64,000 nt of DNA from JAMXLO01 sp963749575. Lineage in GTDB: Bacteria > Pseudomonadota > Alphaproteobacteria > Acetobacterales > Acetobacteraceae. Shown one piece after another: positions 8,802 through 17,908 of the stretch. Under the pieces are notes generated by a model. That model was not told the DNA's origin and ran no database searches. It saw only the letters and a list, made by a program, of their open reading frames with translations. The position numbers were made by a program, and so were the translations under genes. Location: the NCBI GenBank assembly GCA_963749575.1, contig CAVVNM010000022.1:62001-126000 (forward strand), in the 5' to 3' direction. How positions within the stretch are numbered: position 1 is the first letter of the stretch; every line of letters starts with the position of its first letter.

Positions 8802-9200
8802 TCACTCCACGACAATCTCGCCCACCATGCCGTCCCAGTCATGATCGGCGCAGTACAATCGGAACGTGCCTGCGCTGACCGGCATCAGGTAAAAGACGAT
8901 CTGCCAGCCCGGTCGCACCACGACCTCCGTCCCCCCGTTCGCCAACACACTCGGATCGCGCACGATTGCATCGGCAAAAAATTCGGGCGCGGTGAATTCG
9001 TGCAGGTCGTTGCCGTGGTTCTCCAAATGGAGCTGATACGGCACGCCATGCTTCAGGGTCAGTCGATCCGGCACGAACCTGTCGTCCACCATTACGACAT
9101 TGACCGGCTCCGCCGGCGACCAGTCAACGACCGCCTGCGCTCGCGCCGTCACTGCCAGCAACAGCGCGCCAATGATCAGGACTGGCCGCGCCACGGTCAA
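8802..9200 (-). CDS. Secreted cupredoxin-like copper protein
   Basis: A 132-residue protein with a signal peptide (RPVLIIGALLLAVTARAQA) and one cupredoxin fold. Probable type 1 copper ligands are visible: His in NDLHEF, then Cys, His and Met in LYCADHDWDGMVG. It probably works as a periplasmic electron carrier or copper binder. The start is uncertain: a TTG at 9200 overlaps the epimerase stop (TTGA), and a GTG at 9194 is the alternative. Translation is probably coupled to the upstream epimerase gene. Confidence 0.82.
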   Translation of the reverse strand: MTVARPVLIIGALLLAVTARAQAVVDWSPAEPVNVVMVDDRFVPDRLTLKHGVPYQLHLENHGNDLHEFTAPEFFADAIVRDPSVLANGGTEVVVRPGWQIVFYLMPVSAGTFRLYCADHDWDGMVGEIVVE

Positions 9201-10141
9201 CCGGCGACGATGGGCAACCCGACCTGGTGGCGGATATCGTTGATGATCTGCAGCACGCGCTGGCGATACGGCAGGTACTGCACGCCGAATTCCTGCACCA
9301 GGCGCGTGTTGTCGATCAGATAGTTGCCGGAAGTGGCTTTGCCGCCGGTCTCGTGCTCGAAGCTGATGCGCGCCTCGGGCAGGAAGTCGCGTACCATGTC
9401 AGCGATCTCGCCCAGGCTGGTCGCGATACCGCCCGAGTTGTACACCGCATGCATCGGCTTGTCGGTGAGCAGCACTCGGGTGAACACCTCGGCGATGTCA
9501 TCGACATGGATGGGGCAGCGCATCGCGTCCTCGTAGGGAAACGAAATCGACTTGCCCTGCGCCGGTTGGGTGATGATGTTCACGTGATCCACCGAGCCAC
9601 GCACCTTGTCCGGTCCGGTCACGTTGGCCGGACGGATCGCGGTGATCGTCATGCCGTATTTCTCGTTGTAGTCCTGCGCCTGCCATTCGTTGAAGATCTT
9701 GTGCATGGCGTACTGCACTTCGCCGTGGCGGTAGTCATCCTCGGTGATCATGCGATCGCCGTAGTGCTTCTGCATGCCGTTCACTGCGAGCGAGCTGGCG
9801 AACACCACGCGCGGCACATCGGCCAGACGCGCCGCCTCGAAGCAGTTGTCCATGCCGAGGATGTTGAGCTTCATCGCCACGTGCGGCGCATGCTCGCTCC
9901 CGAGGAAATACGACAGGTTGATGATCCTGCCAGGCTTGGCGTTCACTGTCGCCGCCATCACGTCGTCAAACGACGTCACGTCGCCGCGCAGTACGCGCAC
10001 CTGCTTCCCCAGGTCCTCGAACGAGGCTGCGCCAGGGTTGATGTCCATGCACACGATCTCCTCGCCGCGCGCCGCGAGCAGGCGGATCACGCGAGTCCCG
10101 ATGAAGCCCGTGCCGCCGATGACGAAGATCGCCATGTCCAT
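9197..10141 (-). CDS. NAD-dependent epimerase/dehydratase
   Basis: A 314-residue extended SDR. It has FVIGGTGFIGTRVIRLLA (GxxGxxG), FASSLAVNG with the catalytic Ser region, YAMHKIFNE as the Tyr-x-x-x-Lys, and IRPANVTGPDK. It resembles UDP-sugar 4-epimerase-like enzymes of uncertain substrate. The start codon ATG at 10141 precedes MAIFVIGG. It is divergent from the cupin gene at 10209, with 67 bases between, and overlaps the downstream cupredoxin gene. Confidence 0.88.
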   Translation of the reverse strand: MDMAIFVIGGTGFIGTRVIRLLAARGEEIVCMDINPGAASFEDLGKQVRVLRGDVTSFDDVMAATVNAKPGRIINLSYFLGSEHAPHVAMKLNILGMDNCFEAARLADVPRVVFASSLAVNGMQKHYGDRMITEDDYRHGEVQYAMHKIFNEWQAQDYNEKYGMTITAIRPANVTGPDKVRGSVDHVNIITQPAQGKSISFPYEDAMRCPIHVDDIAEVFTRVLLTDKPMHAVYNSGGIATSLGEIADMVRDFLPEARISFEHETGGKATSGNYLIDNTRLVQEFGVQYLPYRQRVLQIINDIRHQVGLPIVAG

Positions 10142-10208
10142 TCCCTCCTGTGACTTGGCGCAAGCGTAGCAACGCCGCTAGCATGGCGCCAGCAGCAGGG
10201 GACACACC

Positions 10209-10583
10209 ATGCGACCGCACACCGAAGCGAAGATCACCCGCCTGTCGGAATCCGAGGCGGTGTCGTTCGGTCCACTGGCCCACTACAACAAGCTGACCGG
10301 CGACGATGGGCTGCCGATCTTCACCGGTGTGCAGACGTGCAAGCCAGGTTACCGGACGCCACTGCACTGGCACCCCTATGTCGAGTGCCTGTTCATCATC
10401 GAGGGCGCGATGGAGGCGTGGCTGGAAGGCCAGGAGGACCATCCGGCGCGCCTCGGGGTCGGTGACATGATCGCGCTGCCCGCCTGCGTGCCGCACGTGT
10501 TCCGCAATGCCGGTGATGGACAGTTGCGGCTGCTCGGCATCCACGGCTCGCCGACGCGGATTGTGCATCGGCTAGAAGATTAG
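10209..10583 (+). CDS. Cupin-domain protein
   Basis: A 124-residue single-domain cupin. Motif 1 is TPLHWHPYVECLFIIEG (two His and a Glu as metal ligands) and motif 2 is GDMIALPACVPHVFRN (distal His). It is probably a metal-binding enzyme or sensor of unknown substrate. It is divergently placed from the epimerase, with a shared 67-base promoter region containing the cupin ribosome site AGCAGGGGAC just before ATG 10209. Downstream is a decayed region. Confidence 0.85.
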   Translation: MRPHTEAKITRLSESEAVSFGPLAHYNKLTGDDGLPIFTGVQTCKPGYRTPLHWHPYVECLFIIEGAMEAWLEGQEDHPARLGVGDMIALPACVPHVFRNAGDGQLRLLGIHGSPTRIVHRLED

Positions 10584-10627
10584 CCGAGACTACACTGCGG
10601 GCCGCGGCTCACTCATGCCTCGGCCCG

Positions 10628-10934
10628 TCGACTCGCTCCCGCCTTGGGTCGTTCCCCGATGCTGTTCCGTCACGATATCGTAGGTATTGACAGGCCGAGG
10701 CCGCTGCCTTCCCCCGGGACCGCACCATCCAAAGCGAGAATCATGAATTTCAGCGTTGGGACATAGTTGGGCGTCGTCTCGCTCTGCGATAGCGTCGCGC
10801 TATTGACGAAGTTCCACGGGTTCCCGACCTCGTGCGCGATGCCAGCAGTAAGTCTGCCTCGATCAGATTGGCCTGCAGGTCGCTATCGGCGGTCTCGATG
10901 GCACGACCGGCCTCTTCCGCCGCAGCACGCAGAT
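10628..10934 (-). pseudogene. Sensor histidine kinase remnant
   Basis: Fragments of a histidine kinase read on the minus strand in shifting frames. A coiled-coil/linker piece (AIETADSDLQANLIEA) is followed directly by the phospho-acceptor H box AGIAHEVGNPWNFVN, then a jump to the ATPase G2 box GEGSGLGLSI and YDIVTEQH. The EKMASLGQLT core before the H box and most of the ATP domain are missing. No start and no continuous frame, so it is non-functional. Confidence 0.72.
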
Positions 10935-10967
10935 ATAATCTTCTATATTAAATAGTGTGATGCGACA

Positions 10968-11465
10968 CTGGTGCAAAGATGGCTGAAGACGGAATACGCG
11001 AAGATCAGGACAATGGCTAAGGCGCAAGGTGCGGACATCTATTTTGGCGATGCGGCTCATATCAGTTCGGATCATAAAGCGGGGCGCACTGGGGCAAGAA
11101 AGGAGAGACCGGTGGTAGAGATCACGGGGCACGGTATGCTATGAGACTGATTTCGGTGATTACTCGAAAGGGCGTATGCGGTTCATGGTAAAGCTAACAG
11201 GCGGCGTGAATGCTGAGGTCTTTATCGAGTTCTCAAACGACTGCTGGTCGGTGCAACGCGCAGGATCTTACTGATCGTAGATAGAGGCTAGGCGCACGGG
11301 GAGAAAAAGACGAAGGCGTTTGTCGAAACGCTTGGCGGCAGGCTGCGGCTGTTTTTCCTGCCGCCTTACTCGCCGGATCGCAATCCCGACGAGCTCGTGT
11401 GGAAGCATTTGAAGGCCAACACAGAAAGGCGCATGATAGTGAAGGATAAAGATAACAATGTGCCG
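10968..11465 (+). pseudogene. IS630-family transposase remnant
   Basis: A decayed DDE transposase in several frames on the plus strand: RWLKTEYAKIRTMAKAQGAD, then IYFGDAAHISSDHKAGRT (first catalytic Asp), LISVITRKG, KLTGGVNAEVFIEF, ILLIVDRG with the second Asp, and LFFLPPYSPDRNPDELVWKH with the catalytic Asp/Glu region. At least three frameshifts and a lost C-terminus. Base composition is noticeably AT-richer than its neighbours. It differs from the IS630 copy at 61.3-62.4 kb. Confidence 0.82.
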
Positions 11466-11641
11466 TACGCTTCGCCCGCATTACCGGGACACGTCTCCGA
11501 TCATTGGCGCTGACGCGACCCCGAGCTCAGTTCCGATTTGCGTGCATCTGCAAATATCTGCGTTTCAGAACCTGCTGTCTTCAGTCTCACGCCACGATGC
11601 TCCGTCTCCCCCACTCGGCGTGCGACCAAGTCGGGCGCTGT

Positions 11642-12343
11642 TCAATCGTTCCGCGTCAGCCGCTGAATGGCGAAATCGGTGTCCATCACGTCGCCGAAGA
11701 TCGCGTAAAACGCGACCAGCGAGGCGTTGTGCTCCTCCATGGTCATCGCGGCGTTGGCGTCGCTCACCATGACGGTCCTGAAGTTGGTCATCATCGCATC
11801 GCGCGCCGATGATTCGCAGCAGACATTGGTGACTGTGCCAGTGATCAGCACGGTGTCGAACCCCCTGGCGCGCAGCCGATACGGCAGGTCGCAGGTGCCC
11901 GGCATGAAGGCGCTGAACCGGTACTTGCGGACGATCTCGTCCTCCGGCCGCACGTCGAGTTCCGGCCACAGCCCCTGACCCTTGCTGCCCTCGCTCATCG
12001 CGGCGATCCGCCGGTCGCGGCTGGCCGGCGTCAGCATGGCCTGCGCGTTGCTCCACTCGTACGCGCTGCGTTCATCGAACGTGTTCTTGATCCAAAACAC
12101 GCCGCCGCCCGCGCCGCGCACAACGGCCGCAAGCCGGTTCACATTGGGCACGATATCGCGCGCCATCGGACACACCGCGTGACCGACCGCATCGTCCATG
12201 AAGGCGTTCTGCAGATCGACCACGATCAGCGCGGTGTGCTTCGGGTCGAGATCGGCGTGCGGGTGCACCACGCCACAGCGCGCGATCACGCGCCGCGTCA
12301 CCGCATCGGGAGCATCGAACCAGTTCATCGCCATTACGTTCAT
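11642..12343 (-). CDS. Isochorismatase-like cysteine hydrolase
   Basis: A 233-residue cysteine hydrolase. The catalytic triad is visible: Asp in ALIVVDLQNAFMD, Lys in IVRKYRFSAF, and Cys in TGTVTNVCCESSARDA preceded by the cis-peptide region. The family hydrolyses isochorismate, nicotinamide, N-carbamoyl compounds or ureides; the substrate here cannot be told. Its ATG overlaps the stop of the upstream 99-residue gene (ATGA), so the two are translationally coupled. Confidence 0.9.
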   Translation of the reverse strand: MNVMAMNWFDAPDAVTRRVIARCGVVHPHADLDPKHTALIVVDLQNAFMDDAVGHAVCPMARDIVPNVNRLAAVVRGAGGGVFWIKNTFDERSAYEWSNAQAMLTPASRDRRIAAMSEGSKGQGLWPELDVRPEDEIVRKYRFSAFMPGTCDLPYRLRARGFDTVLITGTVTNVCCESSARDAMMTNFRTVMVSDANAAMTMEEHNASLVAFYAIFGDVMDTDFAIQRLTRND

Positions 12344-12639
12344 GCGTTTGCCTCCACGCCCAGCACCGCAAGTTCAGCGACGATGCCGCGCCGTCGCGCA
12401 TCGAGTTCGTCCACCGCCAGGCGGTGCAGCTTGTTCAGGAAATCCGGCGAGGCAGAAAAGCCCTCGTAATGAGTCGAAGCTGCGCCCTCGCTGGACATCC
12501 GGATGGAGGTGTCGCCAGGCAGCTTGATGAACAGCTCACAGTCACCGGGGTCGGCACGCTCGGCGTGGCCGATCAACTCCTTCATGCTGGTCAGCTGAGC
12601 TATGAGGTGATTTACCCTGTCGATATCCTGGATCTTCAT
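12340..12639 (-). CDS. Small hypothetical protein coupled to the hydrolase
   Basis: A 99-residue acidic, soluble, probably helical protein (MKIQDIDRVNHLIAQL at the start, LHRLAVDELDARRRGIVAEL near the end). No family is recognised. Its 4-base overlap with the hydrolase start and same direction suggest a two-gene operon, with this gene first. The promoter should lie in the AT-rich region upstream of 12639. Confidence 0.6.
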   Translation of the reverse strand: MKIQDIDRVNHLIAQLTSMKELIGHAERADPGDCELFIKLPGDTSIRMSSEGAASTHYEGFSASPDFLNKLHRLAVDELDARRRGIVAELAVLGVEANA

Positions 12640-12849
12640 GCTACCTGCCCCGAGTTCCTGCGGCAGTTTCCAGCGGGTTCACGTATTTGGCTAGACCTGA
12701 CGCATCCCACTGGAATTCGCTGCGCGCACCGAGGCGCATTATCGAATGACAACTTGCCATGCGCGCCAACATCGCGCGATTGTGAACGATCTATGCTGTT
12801 ACCGAATTAGCTGCGAATCGGTGTCACTTCGGTTAATTTGTCGGAAAAT

Positions 12850-12874
12850 TTGACAACTAACGGTTGTCATATTC
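12850..12874. promoter_or_regulatory. Palindromic site in an AT-rich intergenic region
   Basis: TGACAAC and GTTGTCA at 12851-12857 and 12863-12869 form a perfect 7-base inverted repeat with a 5-base spacer, overlapping a TTGACA -35-like box at 12850. The 12640-12957 stretch is AT-richer than the genome and holds no gene. It is probably the regulatory region for the small membrane protein on the right and/or the hydrolase operon on the left. The protein that binds is unknown. Confidence 0.45.
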
Positions 12875-12966
12875 CTCCCGTCACTGCAACTCGTTCAACT
12901 TCTTGTATTTTTGTGACTGGCATAGAGTTTGCGTAAAGCCGGACACGCACGTGGGGGGTGCGCGCC

Positions 12967-13170
12967 ATGTCGATTGTCGGAGGTCGTATTGCTCGATTAA
13001 CTCTGGCCATGGTGCCAGCCGTGATTCTGACGCTTGGGTGCGGCATCAGCCTGCTGCCACATCACCTGGTCGTTCACGCGATCAGCGCGCTGACCGCGTG
13101 GTTGACGCTATCGTTGCTGGTCGGCGTTGTCGTCGGCCACTGTGCGCTGGGCGAAGCCGACTATCCGTAG
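12967..13170 (+). CDS. Small hypothetical membrane protein
   Basis: A 67-residue protein with two predicted membrane segments (LTLAMVPAVILTLGCGI and ISALTAWLTLSLLVGVVVG) and a short hydrophilic end. A G-rich ribosome-site-like run (GGGGGG) lies upstream of ATG 12967; a GTG at 12958 would add three residues. No family is recognised. It is tail-to-tail with dnaE, only 7 bases away. Support comes from open frame, hydrophobic pattern and ribosome site only. Confidence 0.5.
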   Translation: MSIVGGRIARLTLAMVPAVILTLGCGISLLPHHLVVHAISALTAWLTLSLLVGVVVGHCALGEADYP

Positions 13171-13177
13171 TCGCCGG

Positions 13178-16100
13178 TTACAGCTCTTCGACCTGCTCGA
13201 CCCCGGGGATCACCTTCAACGCCTGCGCCAGCCGTGGCGTGACGTTGAAGCCGCCGGGCAGCGCAATCTCGACGCTCTGTGTGGTGCCCAGACGCGGCAC
13301 CAGAATCACGCGTCCCTTGCCATGGCCCTCGCGTCCCAGCAGGTCGCGGATATGGGGTACCGACGCTGTCTCGCGCAGCCATATGCGCATCGCCGCACCA
13401 ACGTCGGCGGCCGCCTGATCGAGCGACGCCACATCCTGTGCGGTGACGCGGAGTGCCTCGCCATCCTGCCGCAGATCGGCGGTGACCAACACATGGGACC
13501 CGTTGGCGAGCAGGTCGCGCGCGCGCGACAGCACCTCGGCAAACAGGGTGATTTCGCAAGCGCCGGATGCATCGCTGATGCGCAGCCAGGCCATCCGGTT
13601 GCCGTTCCGCGTCACCCGCTCCTTCTGCGCAGCCACCATCCCGGCCAGCCGTACGCGCGTGCTGCCAGACTGAGCACTGGCCTCGACCTGGGCGCACGGC
13701 GTCGTTCCCAACCGGCGCAAAGCTTTGGCGTACACATCGAGAGGATGCGCGGTGAGGTGAAAGCCGATCGCCTCGGCCTCGAAGTTGAGGCGCTCCATCG
13801 GCGGCCAATCGGGTAGATCCGGTAGACGCAGCGCTTCCCGGGGCGAACCGGGAGATGCACCGAACAGCGCGATCTGACCGCTCTCCTTTTCTTCAGCCGA
13901 GGCCTGAGCGCGACGCAGGATCGGCTCTGCCGCGGCGAACAGACGTGCGCGGTTCGCCTCCAGCGCATCGAACGCACCGGCGCGGATCAGGTTCTCGAGT
14001 TGCATCCGGTTGAGCTGGCGCGGATCCACACGGGCAGCGAAATCTGCGAGATCAGCGAACGGCGTGTCGCCACGCGCCTCGGTGAGCAACTGCATGGCCG
14101 CGAAACCAACCTTCTTGACCGCCGCTAGAGCGTAGCGGATCGCCAGGGTGCCGTCGGACGCACGCTCGACCTCGAAGTCAGCACCGGAACGGTTGATGTC
14201 GGGCGGCAGGATGTGAATGGTCGAGCGCGACGCCTCCTCGCGCAGCGCCGCAAGCCGATCGGTGTTGCCGAGGGCGAGACTCATGCAGGCAGCGATGAAG
14301 ACCTCCGGATGGTTCGCCTTCAGCCACGCGGTCTGGTAGGCGAGCAGTCCATAGGGTGCGGCATGGCATTTGTTGAAGCCGTAGCCAGCAAACTTGGCCA
14401 TCAGTTCGAAGACTTCGGTGGCTTTCGCTTGCGGGATGCCACGTGCCGTCGCCCCCTGCACGAAGGTCGCGCGCTGAGCTTCCATTTCGGCGGGGATCTT
14501 CTTGCCCATCGCGCGTCGCAGCAGGTCCGCCCCACCCAGGGAGTAGCCCGCCATGGTCTGGGCGATCTGCATCACCTGTTCCTGGTAGACGATGATGCCG
14601 TAGGTCTCGGCCAGGATGTCGTGGATGCTCGGGTGCGGCGCCTCCGACGTGCCAGCGTGCTTGCGCCGGCAATACTCGGGAATGCTGGCCATCGGACCCG
14701 GACGGTACAGCGCGACGGCGGCGACCAAATCCTCGAAGCGGTCCGGGCGCATCTGGCGCAGCATGTCGCGCACGCCCTGACCTTCCATCTGGAACACACC
14801 GCCGGCATCGCCCTTCGCAAGCATCTCGTAGGTCTTCTGGTCGTCCAGCGGGAGGCGGTTCACATCGATGGTGATGCCAAGGCCGCGGAGCAGGCCCTCA
14901 GCCCGCTTCAGGATGGTGAGCGTGGTCAGGCCGAGGAAGTCGAACTTCACCAGCCCCGCCTGCTCGACATGCTTCATCGAATACTGCGTGACCAGGTAGT
15001 CGGAGCGTGGATCGCGATACAGCGGCACCAGTTCGACCAGCGGCCGGTCACCGATCACCACACCGGCGGCATGGGTGCTGGCATGGCGATAGAGACCCTC
15101 GATCTGCAACGCGATCTCCAGCAGCCGCGCCACGGCCTCATCCTCGTCGCGCATAGCCTGCAGCCGCGGCTCGCCGGCGATCGCATGTTTCAGGTCCACC
15201 GGATGTGCGGGAACGTTCGGGATCAGTTCGGCGACCTTGTTCACTTGGCCGAACGGGAGCCCAAGCACGCGGCCCACATCGCGCACCGCGGCACGCGCCT
15301 GGAGCTTGCCGAAGGTAATGATCTGTGCCACGCGATCGGCGCCATATTCGCGGCGCACGTAGGCGATCACCGCGTCGCGGCCTTCCTGGCAGAAGTCGAT
15401 GTCGAAGTCCGGCATCGACACGCGCTCGGGGTTTAGGAAGCGCTCGAACAGCAGGTCGAAGCGGATCGGATCGAGATCGGTGATGGTAAGAGCCCAGGCG
15501 ACAACGGAGCCTGCGCCGGATCCGCGGCCCGGACCCACCGGAATACTCTGGCCCTTCGCCCATTGGATGAAGTCGGCGACAATCAGGAAGTAGCCGGCGA
15601 AGCCCATCGGAACGATAACGGAAAGCTCGTAGTCCAGGCGCTCGCGATAGCGCGCCCGGGCGGCGGCGTCGGCCGCCATCGCATCCATGCGGCGATCGAG
15701 GCCTTCGATCGCCATGGCGCGGACGGTCGCTTCCTCCGTGCTGCCGGCGTGCACCTTGGGCGAGACCGGCAGCAGCGGCTTTCGCGTCTCCATCATCACC
15801 GCGCAGCGCCGCGCGATGGCGAGCGTGTTGTCGCAGGCCTCCGGCAGATCGGCGAACAGGATGCGCATGTCGGGCGCCGGCTTGAACCAGTGTTCCGGCG
15901 TGACGCGGCGACGATCGGGTTCTGACAGCAGACGCCCCTCGGCGATCGCGAGCAGCGCGTCGTGCGCCTCGTACATGTCGCGCGAGGCGAAGTAGCAGTC
16001 GTTGGTAGCGACCAGCGGAATGCGAGCGGCATCCGCCAATGCTATCAGGCCGGGCTCCAGGGCGCGTTCTTGATCAAGCCCATGGCGGTGCACTTCCATC

Positions 16101-16603
16101 GCCACGCGATCCGGAAAGGCCTCGGCGAAACGCGCGATCAGACGTTCGGCTTCCAGCTTCTGTCCGTCCGCCATCAGGCGTGCGAGCGGGCCGGTGGCCC
16201 CGCCGGTGAGCAGGATCAGCCCAGTGGCATGCTGGGCGATGGTTTCGAACGCCAGCTGTGGCTTCAGGCCGGGATCGGTCTCCAGAAAGCCGCGCGTCGA
16301 CAGACGTTGGAGGTTGTCGAGGCCGATGGCGTCCTGCGCCAACAGCACGATCGGATCGGGCGGCAAACGCTGGTTGTCGGTGCGGCTGAGCGCGATCTGG
16401 CAGCCGATGATCGGCTGGATGCCCTTGGCGGCGCAGGCCTGGCTGAACTCCAGCGCGCCGAACAGGTTGGCGGTGTCGGTGATCGCCACAGCAGGCATGT
16501 TCGCCTCCAGCGCAAGGGCGGGGATTTTTTCCGCCTTGATGGCGCCTTCGCTGAGCGAATAGGCGGAATGGACGCGGAGATGGACGAAATCAGCGTGGGG
16601 CAT
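13178..16603 (-). CDS. dnaE: DNA polymerase III alpha subunit
   Basis: Catalytic subunit of the replicative DNA polymerase, 1141 residues, the normal DnaE1 length. An N-terminal PHP domain (FVHLRVHSAYSLSEGAI; AITDTANLFG), a polymerase III core with GPGRGSGAGSVVAW and the catalytic aspartates in PDFDIDFCQEGRD, STHAAGVVI, a helix-hairpin-helix region and a C-terminal OB fold (RVRLAGMVAAQKERVTRNG). Start ATG 16603. It is followed by the convergent small membrane protein gene. Its position near lolD-lolC-proS matches related genomes. Confidence 0.97.
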   Translation of the reverse strand: MPHADFVHLRVHSAYSLSEGAIKAEKIPALALEANMPAVAITDTANLFGALEFSQACAAKGIQPIIGCQIALSRTDNQRLPPDPIVLLAQDAIGLDNLQRLSTRGFLETDPGLKPQLAFETIAQHATGLILLTGGATGPLARLMADGQKLEAERLIARFAEAFPDRVAMEVHRHGLDQERALEPGLIALADAARIPLVATNDCYFASRDMYEAHDALLAIAEGRLLSEPDRRRVTPEHWFKPAPDMRILFADLPEACDNTLAIARRCAVMMETRKPLLPVSPKVHAGSTEEATVRAMAIEGLDRRMDAMAADAAARARYRERLDYELSVIVPMGFAGYFLIVADFIQWAKGQSIPVGPGRGSGAGSVVAWALTITDLDPIRFDLLFERFLNPERVSMPDFDIDFCQEGRDAVIAYVRREYGADRVAQIITFGKLQARAAVRDVGRVLGLPFGQVNKVAELIPNVPAHPVDLKHAIAGEPRLQAMRDEDEAVARLLEIALQIEGLYRHASTHAAGVVIGDRPLVELVPLYRDPRSDYLVTQYSMKHVEQAGLVKFDFLGLTTLTILKRAEGLLRGLGITIDVNRLPLDDQKTYEMLAKGDAGGVFQMEGQGVRDMLRQMRPDRFEDLVAAVALYRPGPMASIPEYCRRKHAGTSEAPHPSIHDILAETYGIIVYQEQVMQIAQTMAGYSLGGADLLRRAMGKKIPAEMEAQRATFVQGATARGIPQAKATEVFELMAKFAGYGFNKCHAAPYGLLAYQTAWLKANHPEVFIAACMSLALGNTDRLAALREEASRSTIHILPPDINRSGADFEVERASDGTLAIRYALAAVKKVGFAAMQLLTEARGDTPFADLADFAARVDPRQLNRMQLENLIRAGAFDALEANRARLFAAAEPILRRAQASAEEKESGQIALFGASPGSPREALRLPDLPDWPPMERLNFEAEAIGFHLTAHPLDVYAKALRRLGTTPCAQVEASAQSGSTRVRLAGMVAAQKERVTRNGNRMAWLRISDASGACEITLFAEVLSRARDLLANGSHVLVTADLRQDGEALRVTAQDVASLDQAAADVGAAMRIWLRETASVPHIRDLLGREGHGKGRVILVPRLGTTQSVEIALPGGFNVTPRLAQALKVIPGVEQVEEL

Positions 16604-16698
16604 GAGAGGCAGTATGTAGGACTGTCGCCGAGTCCGGCCAACGCTTCCCGGACGCCGAGGGCCATCCGAGATAGGATCAACCGGTTGGAGACTGGTTC

Positions 16699-16929
16699 AT
16701 GGAAACGGTAGGCGCCTTCGACGCAAAAACCCATCTCTCTGCTCTGCTCGAGCGTGTGGAGCAGGGTGAGACCATTGTGATTACCCGCCATGGCAGGCCG
16801 GTCGCTCAGCTATCGCCCGTGGAACGGCGCGATCCCGACCGGATCGCACGGCTCATCGAGCATTTTGAGGCAATGGCACAGGAGCAGACGCTTGATGGCG
16901 ATTGGCGCGATGCCGGACGGAAATGGTAG
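16699..16929 (+). CDS. Phd/YefM-family antitoxin
   Basis: A 76-residue antitoxin of a type II toxin-antitoxin pair. The N-terminus METVGAFDAKTHLSALLERV, then GETIVITRHGRPVAQLSPV, is the Phd/YefM DNA-binding fold; the C-terminal tail would bind the toxin. The downstream vapC starts inside its last codons (overlap 16923-16929). The antitoxin is intact, while its toxin is broken. Confidence 0.88.
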   Translation: METVGAFDAKTHLSALLERVEQGETIVITRHGRPVAQLSPVERRDPDRIARLIEHFEAMAQEQTLDGDWRDAGRKW

Positions 16930-17209
16930 GTTTATTCATACTCGACGCCTCGGTCACTGCCGCACGGTGCTTTGCAGACGAAGCGACCACAGCAGGCCTG
17001 GGAAGCCGGCGAATCCTCGTGGACCGCACCGCCGTGGTACCGCGCCCTTGGCACACCGAGCCGGCCGACAAGTGGATCTCGCCCGAAGAGATCGCCTGAC
17101 CATTTATGATGCCATCTACCTTGATCTTGCACTCCACCAGGCGCTTCCGCTCGCGACGCGAGACAAGGGCCTCCATCGGGTAGCCCAATCCGTGGGTGCG
17201 CCGAACTGA
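16923..17209 (+). pseudogene. VapC PIN-domain toxin, internally deleted
   Basis: A VapC ribonuclease remnant. Reading from ATG 16923, MVGLFILDASVTAARCFADE carries the first PIN acidic residue, followed by VVPRPWHTE, then WISPEEIA and a stop at 17099. The C-terminal part LTIYDAIYLDLALHQALPLATRDKGL, holding the other conserved Asp residues, is found in a shifted frame to 17209. About 50 residues of the middle, plus a small piece around HTEPADK, are missing. It should be inactive. Confidence 0.78.
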
Positions 17210-17224
17210 TGGAAGTGTGAGTGA

Positions 17225-17908
17225 TTACGCCACAGACGTAACCACTTTGCCATCGTGCAGCGTAACCGTCCGATCCATTCGGGCGGCGAGGTCAGGATTG
17301 TGCGTTGCGACCAGCGCAGCAAGCTGCTCCTGCCGAACCATCGCCAGCAACTCCTCGAACACCACCGACGCCGTCGCAACGTCCAGATTGCCGGTGGGTT
17401 CGTCAGCCAGCAGCACCAGCGGCGCATTGGCCAATGCGCGCGCGATCGCCACTCGCTGCTGCTCGCCGCCGGACAGCTTGCCCGGCAGGTGCCCGGCGCG
17501 CGGCTCCAGACCGAACGACGCGAGCAGCTTGATGGCGCGCTCGGCGGCCACCTTGCGCGGCTTGCCGGCGATCATCTGCGGCAGCACAACATTCTCCAGT
17601 GCGGAAAACTCGCCGAGCAGGTGATGGAACTGATAGACGAAGCCGATGGTGTCGCGCCGGATCGCGGTGCGCGCGGCATCGGCCAGCGCGCCGGCGTCGC
17701 GACCCTCGACAAACACGGAGCCGCCGTCCGGCTTTTCCAGCAGCCCCGCAAGATGCAGCAGCGTCGATTTGCCGGCACCCGACGGTGCCACCAATGCGAC
17801 AATCTCGCCGGCATGCAGCGTAAGGTCGGCGCCGCGCAGCACAGGGAGTTCGCCGGCCTCGGTGCGATAGGTACGGCGCACGTCACGCAGCACGAGCGGA
17901 TCACTCAT
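17225..17908 (-). CDS. lolD: Lipoprotein-releasing ABC transporter ATP-binding protein
   Basis: ATPase of the LolCDE complex that extracts lipoproteins from the inner membrane for LolA. 227 residues: Walker A APSGAGKSTL, Q loop VYQFHHLL, signature LSGGEQQRVAIARAL, Walker B VLLADEPTGNLD, and switch His in VATHNPDL. Its ATG overlaps the lolC stop by 8 bases, so the two are coupled. Confidence 0.94.
   Translation of the reverse strand: MSDPLVLRDVRRTYRTEAGELPVLRGADLTLHAGEIVALVAPSGAGKSTLLHLAGLLEKPDGGSVFVEGRDAGALADAARTAIRRDTIGFVYQFHHLLGEFSALENVVLPQMIAGKPRKVAAERAIKLLASFGLEPRAGHLPGKLSGGEQQRVAIARALANAPLVLLADEPTGNLDVATASVVFEELLAMVRQEQLAALVATHNPDLAARMDRTVTLHDGKVVTSVA

Noticed and set aside
8489..8842. 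117-codon minus-strand frame upstream of the cupredoxin gene
   Set aside because: It overlaps the cupredoxin 3' end, has no recognisable domain and no ribosome site; treated as intergenic.
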